Assembly (NCBI GenBank): GCA_042219835.1
Contig: JBHJMN010000007.1
Span: forward strand, 114,739 to 178,738
Origin: Paenibacillus_G elgii_A
GTDB lineage: Bacteria; Bacillota; Bacilli; Paenibacillales; NBRC-103111
DNA length: 64,000 nucleotides
Direction: 5' to 3'
Position 1 is the stretch's first letter, and each line of letters opens with the position of its first letter. Both the position numbers and the translations under genes were made by a program. The notes under the pieces were generated by a model. That model had not been told where the DNA came from. It ran no database searches and saw only the letters and a program-made list of their open reading frames with translations. Positions 1-8,517 of this stretch are shown one piece after another.

Positions 1-287
1 TACCGTTGGGCGGCGGCCTCTTTTAAAAACAAGTAGCCGTTGAACGGAGGGTAGCGGTGGTACTGTGGATTTTCCGCCGCTTGCTGCAGCGCCTTGACGA
101 TGTGCGGCGGGGTCGGTCGATCCGGATTCCCTTGTCCCAGATTGATCACGTCGTGTCCAGCGGCAATCTGGACATTGGCTTTGCGTACAAGCGTGGCGAA
201 AAATTGGGTAGGCAGCTCTTGCAGCCGTTCAGCCGGAATCATGGGAAAAGCGCTGACGGCTGTTTTCGTCGGGTTGTTGGTCTTCAT
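1..287 (-). CDS. PLP-dependent aminotransferase, N-terminal part (MtnE-like)
   Basis: Reading leftward from an ATG at 287, preceded by a GGAGTG ribosome binding site, gives 95 residues that run off the window. The segment HDVINLGQGNP followed by PTPPHIVKAL and YPPFNGY is the N-terminal signature of fold-type I class I/II aminotransferases, where it lines the substrate pocket. Close Bacillus relatives include methionine/kynurenine-type aminotransferases of the MtnE (YkrV) group. The MtnU-like amidase 1.2 kb away fits that reading, because in Bacillus mtnU and mtnE neighbour each other in methionine salvage. The PLP lysine lies outside the window, so substrate is inferred only. Confidence 0.8.
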   Translation of the reverse strand, partial: MKTNNPTKTAVSAFPMIPAERLQELPTQFFATLVRKANVQIAAGHDVINLGQGNPDRPTPPHIVKALQQAAENPQYHRYPPFNGYLFLKEAAAQR

Positions 288-579
288 CTATGTCACTCCA
301 TTTGTTTGGTTTCAATTGTGTTGTCTTACAATCAATTCCTTGTGTTCTTATCGGAATATAGTTAATAACCTGAGCGGATAGGAATAATGTAACATGAAAA
401 ACGGTACGTGTATACGGGTCTATTTCGTCGAATCATCCGTTTAACTGTCGAGGGAAATGTTTTTCATAGCTTATCATGTGCAAACATTAAGAGGATGTGT
501 TATATTAATTATTGATTGTTTCATTTGACGATATTTTGTTTCGTACAATGAAATTTATTTAGAGTCGGAGGGAACTGCA

Positions 580-1368
580 ATGGCGATAAGTTTTCACGAT
601 GAATCCAATAAATATACGTATACGGGCAGACACACCGATTCCGGCTGGATGGAGCTGATCCGGCGGAAGGCGCACCCCCAAGGAAAAGCGGCTGCGGATA
701 TCGGCTGTGGCGGCGGCGTATACTCCGTTGCTTTAGCGGAGCTGGGCGTTTCGTCGGTCGTTGGCATCGATTTTTCCGAAGCGATGCTTCAAGGGGCTGC
801 CGAGCATTGCGCGGCGTACGGGCAAATCCGCTTGGCACAAGGGACCGCGGATCGGACGGGATTGCCCGATGACTCGGTCGAGCTCGTGCTGGAACGTGCG
901 CTGATCCACCATATTGCAGCGAATGCACTGCCGGACGTATTCCGCGAGGCGCGGCGAATTTTAAAGCCCGGCGGCCTGCTGATCGTGCAGGATCGCACGC
1001 CCGAGGACTGCCTGCTTCCCGGGAACAGGGAGCACTTGCGCGGTTACTGGTTCGAGAAGTATCCGCGTCTCCGCCAACTGGAAGCAGGACGCCGTCACGA
1101 TGCGGCGGACATACGCAAGGCTCTGGGAGCCTCCGGGTTCTCGGTCGTGGAAGAAACGCAGCTATGGGAAGTGCGCAAAAGCTACGCAAGCTTTAGCGAT
1201 TATCGGGAGGAGCTTTTGAGCCGGAAGGGCCGTTCAATTTTGCATGAATTGTCGGATGCGGAGCTTCAGGATTTGGCGGATGCCGTCGCAGCGGACTCGG
1301 GCTATGAAATGAATGAGCCCGTCCGGGAACAGGACCGCTGGACGATATTGTTTGCGCAGGCACGTTGA
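580..1368 (+). CDS. Class I SAM-dependent methyltransferase
   Basis: 262 residues. Motif I, ADIGCGGGVYS near residues 39-49, is the glycine-rich SAM-binding loop of the Rossmann-fold methyltransferases; VVGIDFSEAML follows as the acidic strand 2, and ILKPGGLLIVQDR is the usual post-motif III strand. The closest general type is the UbiE/BioC-like Methyltransf_11 group, cytoplasmic and of unknown substrate. The start is set by GGAGGG seven bases upstream. It is followed 102 bp later by the MtnU-like amidase on the same strand, so co-transcription is possible but no functional link is evident. Confidence 0.85.
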   Translation: MAISFHDESNKYTYTGRHTDSGWMELIRRKAHPQGKAAADIGCGGGVYSVALAELGVSSVVGIDFSEAMLQGAAEHCAAYGQIRLAQGTADRTGLPDDSVELVLERALIHHIAANALPDVFREARRILKPGGLLIVQDRTPEDCLLPGNREHLRGYWFEKYPRLRQLEAGRRHDAADIRKALGASGFSVVEETQLWEVRKSYASFSDYREELLSRKGRSILHELSDAELQDLADAVAADSGYEMNEPVREQDRWTILFAQAR

Positions 1369-1470
1369 AGTTCCGCTTCCGTTGCTCTATGATAATAGGA
1401 AGAAACGGCGCAGTTTCCCAAGGCGGGCCGCTGCGTCCGGAATTTCGAGACGGGCGAGGGGGAAGGTTAG

Positions 1471-2268
1471 ATGGCTGGGCAACGATGGAATTTGGCTCTG
1501 CTGCAGATGGACATCGCGATAGGAGAACCCGAACGCAACTTCGCGAAGTTGGAGAGCCTTCTGCATGAAGCGGTCGCTCATGATACGAAGCCGGATGTGA
1601 TCGTCTTTCCGGAGATGTGGAACACCGGCTATGCGCTGGATCGGATTCAGGAGCTCGCAGACCATTACGGAGAGCGGACCGAAGCGCTGCTGTCGGCATT
1701 TAGCCGAAAGCACGGTGTGAACATCATCGGCGGTTCGATCGCGGAAAAGCGGGACGACGGCGTCTACAATACGATATTCGCATATGACCGGCAAGGAAAC
1801 CGTGCAGGAGACTACTCGAAAATTCATTTGTTCCGGCTCATGGACGAGGAAAAGTTTCTGCAAAGCGGAGACCGTGCGGGCGGGCTTCAACTGGACGGTA
1901 TTCCGGCCGGCATGATGATCTGCTACGACATTCGCTTTCCGGAGCTTGCGCGAAAGCTGGCGCTCGGCGGCGCGCAAATTTTGTTCGTTCCGGCTGAATG
2001 GCCGAACCCGCGGCTGCATCACTGGCGCACGCTGCTGATGGCGCGGGCGATCGAGAACCAGATGTTCGTCGTCTCCTGCAACCGTGTAGGCGTGAGCGGG
2101 ACGACGGAGTTTTTCGGCCATTCGATGGTCATTGATCCGTGGGGCGAGGTGCTGGCCGAAGGGGGAGAAGCAGAAACGATCGTTCGCGCAGCCGTCGACC
2201 TTAGCCAGGTGCCTGCCGTGCGCGGCAAAATTCCGGTATTTGAAGACAGACGTCCTTCCTTGTATTAA
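1471..2268 (+). CDS. mtnU: Carbon-nitrogen hydrolase, nitrilase superfamily (MtnU-like)
   Basis: 265 residues, the usual length for a single-domain nitrilase-family amidase. The catalytic triad is complete: Glu48 in VFPEMWNTGY, Lys117 in YSKIHLF and Cys151 in MMICYDIRFPE. The Bacillus homologue YkrU/MtnU sits with the methionine salvage genes and is thought to be an omega-amidase that hydrolyses the alpha-keto amide left after glutamine-dependent transamination. An aminotransferase of the matching type begins at the left end of the window, which supports this role. Start chosen for the GGGGGAAGG site upstream. It converges on the LysR gene, with a shared hairpin between them. Family certain; substrate inferred. 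Confidence 0.85.
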   Translation: MAGQRWNLALLQMDIAIGEPERNFAKLESLLHEAVAHDTKPDVIVFPEMWNTGYALDRIQELADHYGERTEALLSAFSRKHGVNIIGGSIAEKRDDGVYNTIFAYDRQGNRAGDYSKIHLFRLMDEEKFLQSGDRAGGLQLDGIPAGMMICYDIRFPELARKLALGGAQILFVPAEWPNPRLHHWRTLLMARAIENQMFVVSCNRVGVSGTTEFFGHSMVIDPWGEVLAEGGEAETIVRAAVDLSQVPAVRGKIPVFEDRRPSLY

Positions 2269-2287
2269 AAAGCACAAACGGCACGCG

Positions 2288-2318
2288 AAAACCGGCTCGG
2301 ATTATTCCGGCCGGTTTT
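2288..2318 (+). terminator. Rho-independent terminator, probably bidirectional
   Basis: AAAACCGGC pairs with GCCGGTTTT around a 13-base loop, followed by TTTTTT. It lies between the convergent mtnU-like and LysR genes. The LysR stop codon falls within the loop. Confidence 0.75.
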
Positions 2319-3225
2319 TTGCGCGTTCGGCTTCCATCACCTTGCGGAACGTCTCCATGAACGCGGCGACCGCCTTCGATAAATAACGCCCCTTGCGATG
2401 GGCGATCACGAGCGTACGGGTCGGCCGGTTGGAGAGCTGCAGGTACGCGGGCGCCAGCTCGTTCCGTCCCCTCAGCAGCATATGCGGGATGAAGGCAATG
2501 CCCATCCCCGCCGCGACGAGCGACTGGACCGTCTCGATATTGCTGCTCTCGAACACGATGTTCGGCGTAAATCCGGCGTCGTTGCACAATTGGATCGCGA
2601 TTTGACGGAAGCCTTGGCCTCTTTTAAGCGCGATGAACGGCTCCTCCTGCAGTTCCGCAATATCGACGGTTTTGCTTGCCCCCTCGGCCAGACGCGCGGC
2701 CAGCGGATGCTGCGGCGGGACGGCTAGTACGATTTCTTCCTCAATGACCGGCTCGTAGTCAAGCGAGTCGTCGATCAGGGGCAGGGAAAGCAGGCTGATG
2801 TCGGCTTGCCCGCTCGCTGTCAATTGTTCGAGGTTCGAGGTTGTCTCTTCGACGAGCACGATATCGATTTCCGGGTAGCGCTCCTGGAAGACGGGCAGGA
2901 CGAGGGGCAGCACGTGCGCGCCCGTAATCGGGAGGCTGCCTACGACAAGCTTGCCTTTGCGCATTTGAGAAATGTCTTCCATTTCTTGTTTTAACTGCTC
3001 GACCATGTCGAGAATTTTTTGCGCTTTTTCCACGAACCGGGTTCCGGCATAGGTGACCTCCACCGAGTTGGTTGTCCGTTGAAACAAAAGGACGCCGAGC
3101 TCCTTCTCCAGCTTGGAAAGCTGCTGGCTGAGCGACGGCTGGGCGATATGCAGCTTTTCGGCTGCGCGAGAAAAATTCTTTTCAATAGCGATTTGCAAAG
3201 CGTATTGCAGCTGGCGCAGTTCCAT
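2302..3225 (-). CDS. LysR-family transcriptional regulator
   Basis: 307 residues, the typical LysR length. The N-terminal winged helix-turn-helix is plain: MELRQLQYALQIA, then SRAAEKLHIAQPSLSQQLSK and LEKELGVLLF. The rest is a periplasmic-binding-protein-like effector domain (VVGSLPITGAHVLPLVLP, then the GQGFRQIAI region). AAGGAG precedes the ATG. It is the last gene of a leftward group that includes two small genes and faces away from leuC. LysR proteins often regulate a divergent neighbour, so leuCD is a possible target, but the nearest divergent promoter is over 900 bp away and no operator was recognised. Effector unknown. Confidence 0.9.
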   Translation of the reverse strand: MELRQLQYALQIAIEKNFSRAAEKLHIAQPSLSQQLSKLEKELGVLLFQRTTNSVEVTYAGTRFVEKAQKILDMVEQLKQEMEDISQMRKGKLVVGSLPITGAHVLPLVLPVFQERYPEIDIVLVEETTSNLEQLTASGQADISLLSLPLIDDSLDYEPVIEEEIVLAVPPQHPLAARLAEGASKTVDIAELQEEPFIALKRGQGFRQIAIQLCNDAGFTPNIVFESSNIETVQSLVAAGMGIAFIPHMLLRGRNELAPAYLQLSNRPTRTLVIAHRKGRYLSKAVAAFMETFRKVMEAERAKNRPE

Positions 3226-3316
3226 GCGGCTCGGCTCCTTTTATAAAGAATACCTATGAATGATACGTTAATCGTAACGTATTTGCTATAAGAATGAAAG
3301 CTCCCCGTTCGCAAAA

Positions 3317-3353
3317 CAAAAAAAGGAAGAAAGAGCAAGAGGCTCCTTCTTCC
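3317..3353 (-). terminator. Rho-independent terminator of the 3409-3990 leftward pair
   Basis: On the minus strand GGAAGAAGGAGC pairs with GCTCTTTCTTCC (11 of 12 positions, 5-base loop), followed by TTTTTTTG. It is downstream of the 52-residue ORF and upstream of the LysR gene. Confidence 0.8.
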
Positions 3354-3408
3354 AGGGTAGAACGGATATTGCGTGAAACGCGCAGCAGCCGCATCTTCGG
3401 CTGTAAGA

Positions 3409-3567
3409 TCAAGTCCCGCAAGAACCGGGATATCCGTCGTTTCGTTTCATTTCTTCCAAATGCTCGCGCATCTCTTCGTCCCCGGGCATTTCGGCGACCA
3501 GCTTTACTTTGCCGGCGGCGGGCTCCTCTGCGGGAGCAGCGTTTGCAGGACGAGGCGTATCGGTCAT
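3409..3567 (-). CDS. Small hypothetical protein, 52 residues
   Basis: A short ORF with an excellent site, AAGGAGG seven bases before its ATG. The product opens with a Pro/Ala-rich stretch (MTDTPRPANAAPAEEPAAG), has a charged amphipathic middle (EEMREHLEEMKR) and ends DGYPGSCGT. No signal peptide or membrane segment. It lies 24 bp downstream of the DUF2512 membrane protein gene and ahead of a strong terminator, so the two probably share a transcript. I do not recognise a family. Ribosome binding site, terminator and sensible composition make it likely real. Confidence 0.6.
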   Translation of the reverse strand: MTDTPRPANAAPAEEPAAGKVKLVAEMPGDEEMREHLEEMKRNDGYPGSCGT

Positions 3568-3591
3568 TGTGCAGTCCTCCTTAAGGTATGA

Positions 3592-3990
3592 TCAGGAATA
3601 CCAACGGACGTCCCATCTTCGGAGCAGCAGGTGATACCCGAATTCAACGCCAGCTGTGACGACAGCGATAAAGGCAAGCCCCGGCCAAGACAATCCCCAA
3701 TGATAGACGGTTCCGATGGCCCTCAAAAATAAAGCGGCCAACAGCACGTCGGCCAAGGTCGCGGCGCCGTTCCCGAATTCGTCGAGAATCCATTGATCTC
3801 CAAGAAAAAAAGCCAGAATGCTCAGGCTGACGGAAGCCATCAGCGCTTGGAACAGCGTAGCGTTTGAAAAATAAAGCAGCAGCGGGACGGTAAAAAGAGC
3901 GTTTATGGCGAGTTTAACAAGCAGCTTGCTCAAGCTTCCCAGCTCCCTTACTTTTGCTTTCGTTGAAAGGTTGTCCAGCCGGTCCTTCAT
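3592..3990 (-). CDS. DUF2512 (YndM-like) integral membrane protein
   Basis: Up to 132 residues with four hydrophobic helices: KLAINALFTVPLLLYF, LMASVSLSILAFFLGD, TLADVLLAALFLRAIG and WPGLAFIAVVTAGVEF. The DQWILDEFGN motif between helices 2 and 3 is typical of the DUF2512 family found in spore-forming Bacillales, function unknown. The listed ATG has no ribosome binding site. An internal TTG at codon 28 has AAGGGAG nine bases upstream and would give a start closer to the first helix, as in family members. The product is a polytopic cytoplasmic membrane protein, probably co-transcribed with the 52-residue ORF. Confidence 0.75.
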   Translation of the reverse strand: MKDRLDNLSTKAKVRELGSLSKLLVKLAINALFTVPLLLYFSNATLFQALMASVSLSILAFFLGDQWILDEFGNGAATLADVLLAALFLRAIGTVYHWGLSWPGLAFIAVVTAGVEFGYHLLLRRWDVRWYS

Positions 3991-4146
3991 TTATGCAGCA
4001 GGAAGGGGAAGGGGCCTTCGTCGTTTTTTGACTTGTTCATAGCGAAAACCTATGAAGGCTATAGATATTATATCTTGGATCAATGAAGATGGACGTGATA
4101 CGATAGGTGACATTAGGAGCATCATTCAGATACCGAGGTGGAACCG

Positions 4147-5565
4147 ATGGCAAAAACAATGTTCGAAAAAATTTGGGACAATCACGTCATTCATTCGGAG
4201 CCGGGCAAGCCGAGCATCATTTATATCGACCTTCAACTGGTCCATGAGGTGACTTCGCCGCAAGCGTTCGAAGGCCTGCGCATGAGCGGCCGCAAGGTTC
4301 GCCGTCCGGACTTGACGTTCGCGACGATGGATCACAACGTTCCGACGAAGGATCGCTTCAATATCACCGATCCGATTTCCAAGCAGCAGATCGATACGCT
4401 CTCTAAAAACTGCGCGGATTTCGGCGTTACCCTGTTTGACCTGGACAGCATCGATCAAGGGGTCGTCCACGTTATGGGACCGGAGCTTGGTTTGACGCAT
4501 CCCGGCAAAACGATCGTTTGCGGCGACAGCCACACGTCGACGCACGGCGCGTTCGGCGCTTTGGCGTTCGGGATCGGAACGAGCGAAGTGGAGCATGTGC
4601 TTGCGACGCAGTGCTTGCAGCAAGCGAAGCCGAAAACGCTGGAAGTGCGCATCAACGGCAAGCTGAAGCCGGGCGTTACGGCGAAGGACTTGATTCTCGG
4701 CGTCATTGCGAAATACGGCACGGATTTTGCAACCGGCTATGTGATTGAGTACACGGGCGAAGCGATTCGCAGTTTGTCCATGGAAGAGCGCATGACCGTG
4801 TGCAACATGTCGATCGAAGCGGGTGCAAGAGCAGGCTTGATCGCTCCGGACCAAACGACGTTCGATTACCTCCGCGGACGCGAATATGTGCCGCAAGGCG
4901 AGGCGTTCGAGCAAGCGGTAGCGGCGTGGAAGCAGCTGACGACGGACGAAGGCGCGGTGTACGATCGGGTGGTCGATTTCGACGCGGACAGCCTGATTCC
5001 GCAAGTCACCTGGGGCACCAGCCCGGGCATGGGCACCGACGTGACGTCCCGCGTGCCGAATCCGGCGGGTTTCAGCACGGAGAACGAGCGCAAAGCGGCG
5101 GAAAAAGCGATCGAGTACATGGGCTTGACGCCGGGAACGCCGATGACGGACGTTACGATCGATTACGTATTTATCGGTTCCTGTACGAACGGCCGGATCG
5201 AGGACCTGCGCGCGGCGGCTGCCGTAGCTCAAGGCTACAAGGTGTCTTTGAACGTGACAGCGATCGTCGTGCCGGGCTCGGGCCGGGTAAAAATCCAGGC
5301 GGAAAAAGAAGGGCTCGATAAAATTTTCATCGAAGCGGGCTTTGAATGGCGCGACGCCGGCTGCAGCATGTGTCTGGCGATGAACCCGGACGTTCTGAAG
5401 CCGGGCCAACGCTGCGCTTCGACGTCGAACCGGAACTTTGAAGGCCGTCAAGGCCGTGACGGACGCACGCATCTCGTGTCTCCGGCAATGGCAGCCGCGG
5501 CAGCGATCGAAGGCCGTTTCACCGACGTGCGCGATTGGAAATTCAAAGTGAAGCAGGAAGCTTAA
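4147..5565 (+). CDS. leuC: 3-isopropylmalate dehydratase, large subunit
   Basis: 472 residues, full length. LeuC with LeuD isomerises 2-isopropylmalate to 3-isopropylmalate in leucine biosynthesis, using a [4Fe-4S] cluster in the cytoplasm. Family motifs: TFATMDHNVPT, VCGDSHTSTHGAFG, FIGSCTNGRIEDL and the cluster cysteines in GCSMCLAMNPD. The ATG at 4147 (MAKTMFEKIW) is chosen over an in-frame GTG nine bases earlier because GAGGTGG is correctly spaced to it. leuD follows 35 bp later. No T-box or leader was seen upstream, and leuA, leuB and the ilv genes are not adjacent. Confidence 0.97.
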   Translation: MAKTMFEKIWDNHVIHSEPGKPSIIYIDLQLVHEVTSPQAFEGLRMSGRKVRRPDLTFATMDHNVPTKDRFNITDPISKQQIDTLSKNCADFGVTLFDLDSIDQGVVHVMGPELGLTHPGKTIVCGDSHTSTHGAFGALAFGIGTSEVEHVLATQCLQQAKPKTLEVRINGKLKPGVTAKDLILGVIAKYGTDFATGYVIEYTGEAIRSLSMEERMTVCNMSIEAGARAGLIAPDQTTFDYLRGREYVPQGEAFEQAVAAWKQLTTDEGAVYDRVVDFDADSLIPQVTWGTSPGMGTDVTSRVPNPAGFSTENERKAAEKAIEYMGLTPGTPMTDVTIDYVFIGSCTNGRIEDLRAAAAVAQGYKVSLNVTAIVVPGSGRVKIQAEKEGLDKIFIEAGFEWRDAGCSMCLAMNPDVLKPGQRCASTSNRNFEGRQGRDGRTHLVSPAMAAAAAIEGRFTDVRDWKFKVKQEA

Positions 5566-5600
5566 GAAGATTATTTTATCGAAGCGAGGAGTTAAACGAT

Positions 5601-6206
5601 ATGGAAGCTTTTAAACAGCATACCGGTCTGGTCGGTCCGGTGGACCGCGTGAACGTGGACACGGACGCCATTATTCCTAAACAATTTTTGAAGCGCATCG
5701 AGCGTTCGGGTTTCGGCCAATTTCTGTTCTACGAGTGGCGTTTTGACCTGAATGGCCATACGATTCCGGAGTTCAGCCTGAACCAGCCGCGCTATCAAGG
5801 CGCTTCCGTTCTGATTTCCCGCGCCAACTTCGGCTGCGGCTCCTCCCGGGAGCATGCCCCTTGGGCTATTCAGGATTACGGGTTCAAAGTCGTGATCGCG
5901 CCGTCGTTCGCTGATATTTTCTACAACAACTGCTTCAAAAACGGCATCCTGCCGATCAAACTGAGCGAAGAGCAGGTCGAGGAGCTGTTCCAGCGCACCG
6001 CGGCGAAAGAAGGCTACAAGCTGAGCGTCGATCTGGAGAACAAACGGATCACCGACGATCAAGGCCTCAGCATCGACTTTGATTTGGATGAGCACCGCCG
6101 CCAATTCCTGCTGCTCGGTCTCGACGATATCGGTCTGACGCTGCAGCATGAAGACAAAATCTCGGCATATGAAGCGGCGCATCAAGCGCGTCTCGCGTAC
6201 AAATAA
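5601..6206 (+). CDS. leuD: 3-isopropylmalate dehydratase, small subunit
   Basis: 201 residues, the standard LeuD length. It carries the swivel domain that completes the isopropylmalate isomerase active site: DTDAIIPKQFLKRI near the N-terminus and NFGCGSSREHAPWA, the substrate-binding loop, near residue 80. CGAGGAGTT lies upstream of the ATG. It forms a two-gene operon with leuC and is closed by a strong terminator. Confidence 0.97.
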   Translation: MEAFKQHTGLVGPVDRVNVDTDAIIPKQFLKRIERSGFGQFLFYEWRFDLNGHTIPEFSLNQPRYQGASVLISRANFGCGSSREHAPWAIQDYGFKVVIAPSFADIFYNNCFKNGILPIKLSEEQVEELFQRTAAKEGYKLSVDLENKRITDDQGLSIDFDLDEHRRQFLLLGLDDIGLTLQHEDKISAYEAAHQARLAYK

Positions 6207-6215
6207 GCGACGAAT

Positions 6216-6258
6216 AGCCCGGCCTGACTCTTGAAAGAGGGAAGGTCGGGCTTATTTT
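6216..6258 (+). terminator. Terminator of leuCD
   Basis: AGCCCGGCCT pairs with AGGTCGGGCT around a 17-base loop, followed by TATTTTTATT. Confidence 0.85.
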
Positions 6259-6393
6259 TATTGTCCGGTCGCATTTTATCATACAATGTTCAAAAATTTC
6301 GACAAATTTCGTGAAAAGTGTGATCTATGTTTTTTCAAACGCCGGAAGTGTTGTGTATAATATCACTGGAAACATGATGGGAGGGAGACAGAT

Positions 6394-7266
6394 ATGAGTT
6401 TTTCTAGAATTGGCGTCGTGGGCGCCGGAACAATGGGTCAAGGCATTGCCGAAATGTTGGCAGCCAAAGGATTGGAAGTCATGCTGCTCGAACGGACGCC
6501 TGAAAGGCTGGAGCAGGCCTGGGAGCAAATCGAGATCAGCTTGGACAAGCAGCTGGAGAAATGGGCGATCACTCCCGTTGAGAAAAAATTGATTCTTTCG
6601 CGCATCGCGAAGGAAACGCATATTCACAATTTGGCCGAATGCGATATGGTCATCGAAACGGTTTCGGAAGATCTCGAGATTAAAAAAGAAGTATTTCGCA
6701 CACTTGACGAGGTATGCCGGCCGTCGATCATTCTCGCCAGCAACACGTCTACGCTCAGCCTGACGGAACTGGCGGCGGAAACACGGCACCCGGAGCGCGT
6801 CATCGGCCTTCATTTTTTATATCCGGTATCGAAAATTCATTTGGTGGAAATCATCCGGGCGCTGAAAACGGGAGAGGATGTCTTCGTTGCGACCCGGAGG
6901 TTCGTCGAAGAAACGATTCAAAAACGCGGCATTCAGGTGTACGAATCGCCGGGCTTTGTCACGACGCGTCTGATCTGCGTGCTGATCAATGAAGCGATGC
7001 ACGCGTTGTCGGAGAGAGTAGCCAGCGCGGACGATATTGATAATGCAATGCGAATCGGCTATGATTTTCATTATGGGCCGCTGGAGATGGCAGACCGCTT
7101 CGGCTTGGATTCGATATTGGCCGCGATGGAACGTATGTTCCGGGAATTCGGCGATGTGAAGTACCGGCCGGCGGTGCTGCTGAAGCAGATGGTAAGGGCC
7201 GGTCATCTCGGCACGAAGACAGGACATGGCTTTTTCCGCTATGATAAGGACGGTGACCGGATATGA
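6394..7266 (+). CDS. 3-hydroxyacyl-CoA dehydrogenase family protein (Hbd-like)
   Basis: 290 residues. The NAD-binding fold opens with IGVVGAGTMGQGIAE; ASNTSTL (Ser119), GLHFLYP (His140) and LVEII (Glu152) match the catalytic residues of 3-hydroxybutyryl-CoA dehydrogenases. The C-terminal helical domain includes GPLEMADRFGLD and GHLGTKTGHGFF. The family motif GFVxNR here reads GFVTTR, so the conserved catalytic/binding asparagine is Thr191. GLHFLYPVSK also departs from the common HFFNPVP. Its stop overlaps the acetate kinase start (ATGA), so the two are translationally coupled. Oxidation of a 3-hydroxyacyl-CoA is likely, but substrate may differ from hydroxybutyryl-CoA. Confidence 0.85.
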   Translation: MSFSRIGVVGAGTMGQGIAEMLAAKGLEVMLLERTPERLEQAWEQIEISLDKQLEKWAITPVEKKLILSRIAKETHIHNLAECDMVIETVSEDLEIKKEVFRTLDEVCRPSIILASNTSTLSLTELAAETRHPERVIGLHFLYPVSKIHLVEIIRALKTGEDVFVATRRFVEETIQKRGIQVYESPGFVTTRLICVLINEAMHALSERVASADDIDNAMRIGYDFHYGPLEMADRFGLDSILAAMERMFREFGDVKYRPAVLLKQMVRAGHLGTKTGHGFFRYDKDGDRI

Positions 7267-8477
7267 TCGTACTCGTTATTAATGCAGGCAGCTCCTCTCT
7301 TAAGTTTCAGCTTTACGAGATGGAGAACGAATCCGTGCTCGCCAAAGGGAAGGTGGAGCGGATCGGGATGGAGTCCGCGATCTTGACGTTTGAGCCGGAG
7401 GGCAAGCAAGACGTGCGCGAGGTCAGTGAAATTTTGGAGCACACGACGGCGATCCGCAAGGTACTGGACGTGCTGGTGCATCCGGTCCACGGGGTGCTCG
7501 AATCGGCGCAGCAAATCGACGCGGTAGGCCATCGGGTCGTGCACGGAGGCGAGTCGTTTTCCAATTCCGCGCTGGTGAGCGAAGAGGTAAAGCGGGAGAT
7601 CAAGCGGCTATTTGATCTGGCCCCGCTACATAACCCTGCCCATATGCTCGGGATTCAGGCGGTCGAAACGAATATGCCGGACGTGCCGCAGGCCGTCGTG
7701 TTCGACACGGCTTTTCACCAAACGATGCCGCCGGTGACGTATTTGTACCCGATCCCGATGGTGCTCTATAAGAAGCATAAAATTCGCCGCTACGGCTTCC
7801 ACGGCACCTCGCACGCTTATGTGAGCGAGCGCGCCGCGGCGTTCCTCGGTCGTCCGCTCCGCGAGCTGAAGCTGATCACCTGCCACATCGGGAACGGAGC
7901 GAGCTGCACCGCGGTGATGGACGGGCGGTCCTACGATACAAGCATGGGGATGACGCCGTTGGAAGGGCTCATGATGGGAACGCGGAGCGGGGATATCGAT
8001 CCGGCCATCGTCCCGTTTACGATGGGCAAGGAGGATCTGACGCTCAGCGAAGTGAACTCGATGCTGAACAAGCACAGCGGGCTGCTTGCCATCTCAGGTA
8101 TCGGCAGCGATATGCGGGAGATTGACGAAGCAAGGCAGACGGGAGACCGCAATGCGGCGCTCGCGTTCGATATGTACGAGTACCGGCTGCGTAAATATAT
8201 CGGTGCTTACGCAGCTGCCATGAACGGCTTGGACGCCATCGTCTTCACGGCGGGGGTCGGGGAAAACTCCGCTTCGCTGCGTGCCGCGGTGTGCCGCAAT
8301 CTCAGCTTTCTCGGCCTGGAGCTGGACGAAGCGGCGAACGAACGGCGCGAATCCGCAGAACGCGCCATCACGACGCCGGGCTCCCGGGTACAGGTGCTTG
8401 TCATCCCGACCAACGAGGAGCTTGTTATCGCCCGGGATACGTACAGGTTGATTTTGGACCGAAATGATGTAAACTAG
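7263..8477 (+). CDS. ackA: Acetate kinase
   Basis: 404 residues, full length. ASKHA-fold kinase converting acetate and ATP to acetyl phosphate and ADP, or the reverse to make ATP in overflow metabolism. Signatures: VLVINAGSSSLKFQLY at the N-terminus, VVHGGESF, and GFHGTSHAYVSERAA, with TCHIGNGASCTAV and GMTPLEGLMMGTRSGDIDP in the middle. It overlaps the dehydrogenase gene by four bases. Butyrate kinase is related, but the acetate kinase signatures fit better. Pta is not in the window. Confidence 0.95.
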   Translation: MIVLVINAGSSSLKFQLYEMENESVLAKGKVERIGMESAILTFEPEGKQDVREVSEILEHTTAIRKVLDVLVHPVHGVLESAQQIDAVGHRVVHGGESFSNSALVSEEVKREIKRLFDLAPLHNPAHMLGIQAVETNMPDVPQAVVFDTAFHQTMPPVTYLYPIPMVLYKKHKIRRYGFHGTSHAYVSERAAAFLGRPLRELKLITCHIGNGASCTAVMDGRSYDTSMGMTPLEGLMMGTRSGDIDPAIVPFTMGKEDLTLSEVNSMLNKHSGLLAISGIGSDMREIDEARQTGDRNAALAFDMYEYRLRKYIGAYAAAMNGLDAIVFTAGVGENSASLRAAVCRNLSFLGLELDEAANERRESAERAITTPGSRVQVLVIPTNEELVIARDTYRLILDRNDVN

Positions 8478-8517
8478 TGAACGATGGTCAATTTTATAAG
8501 TAGGCGGAGGAATGTTT

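Noticed and set aside
288..579. S-box (SAM) riboswitch between the MtnE-like and methyltransferase genes
   Set aside because: CTTATC occurs near 470, but the AGAGG-type core and following conserved stems are missing.
3991..4146. T-box leader before leuC
   Set aside because: Only about 155 bp are available and no T-box sequence or terminator/antiterminator pair was seen.
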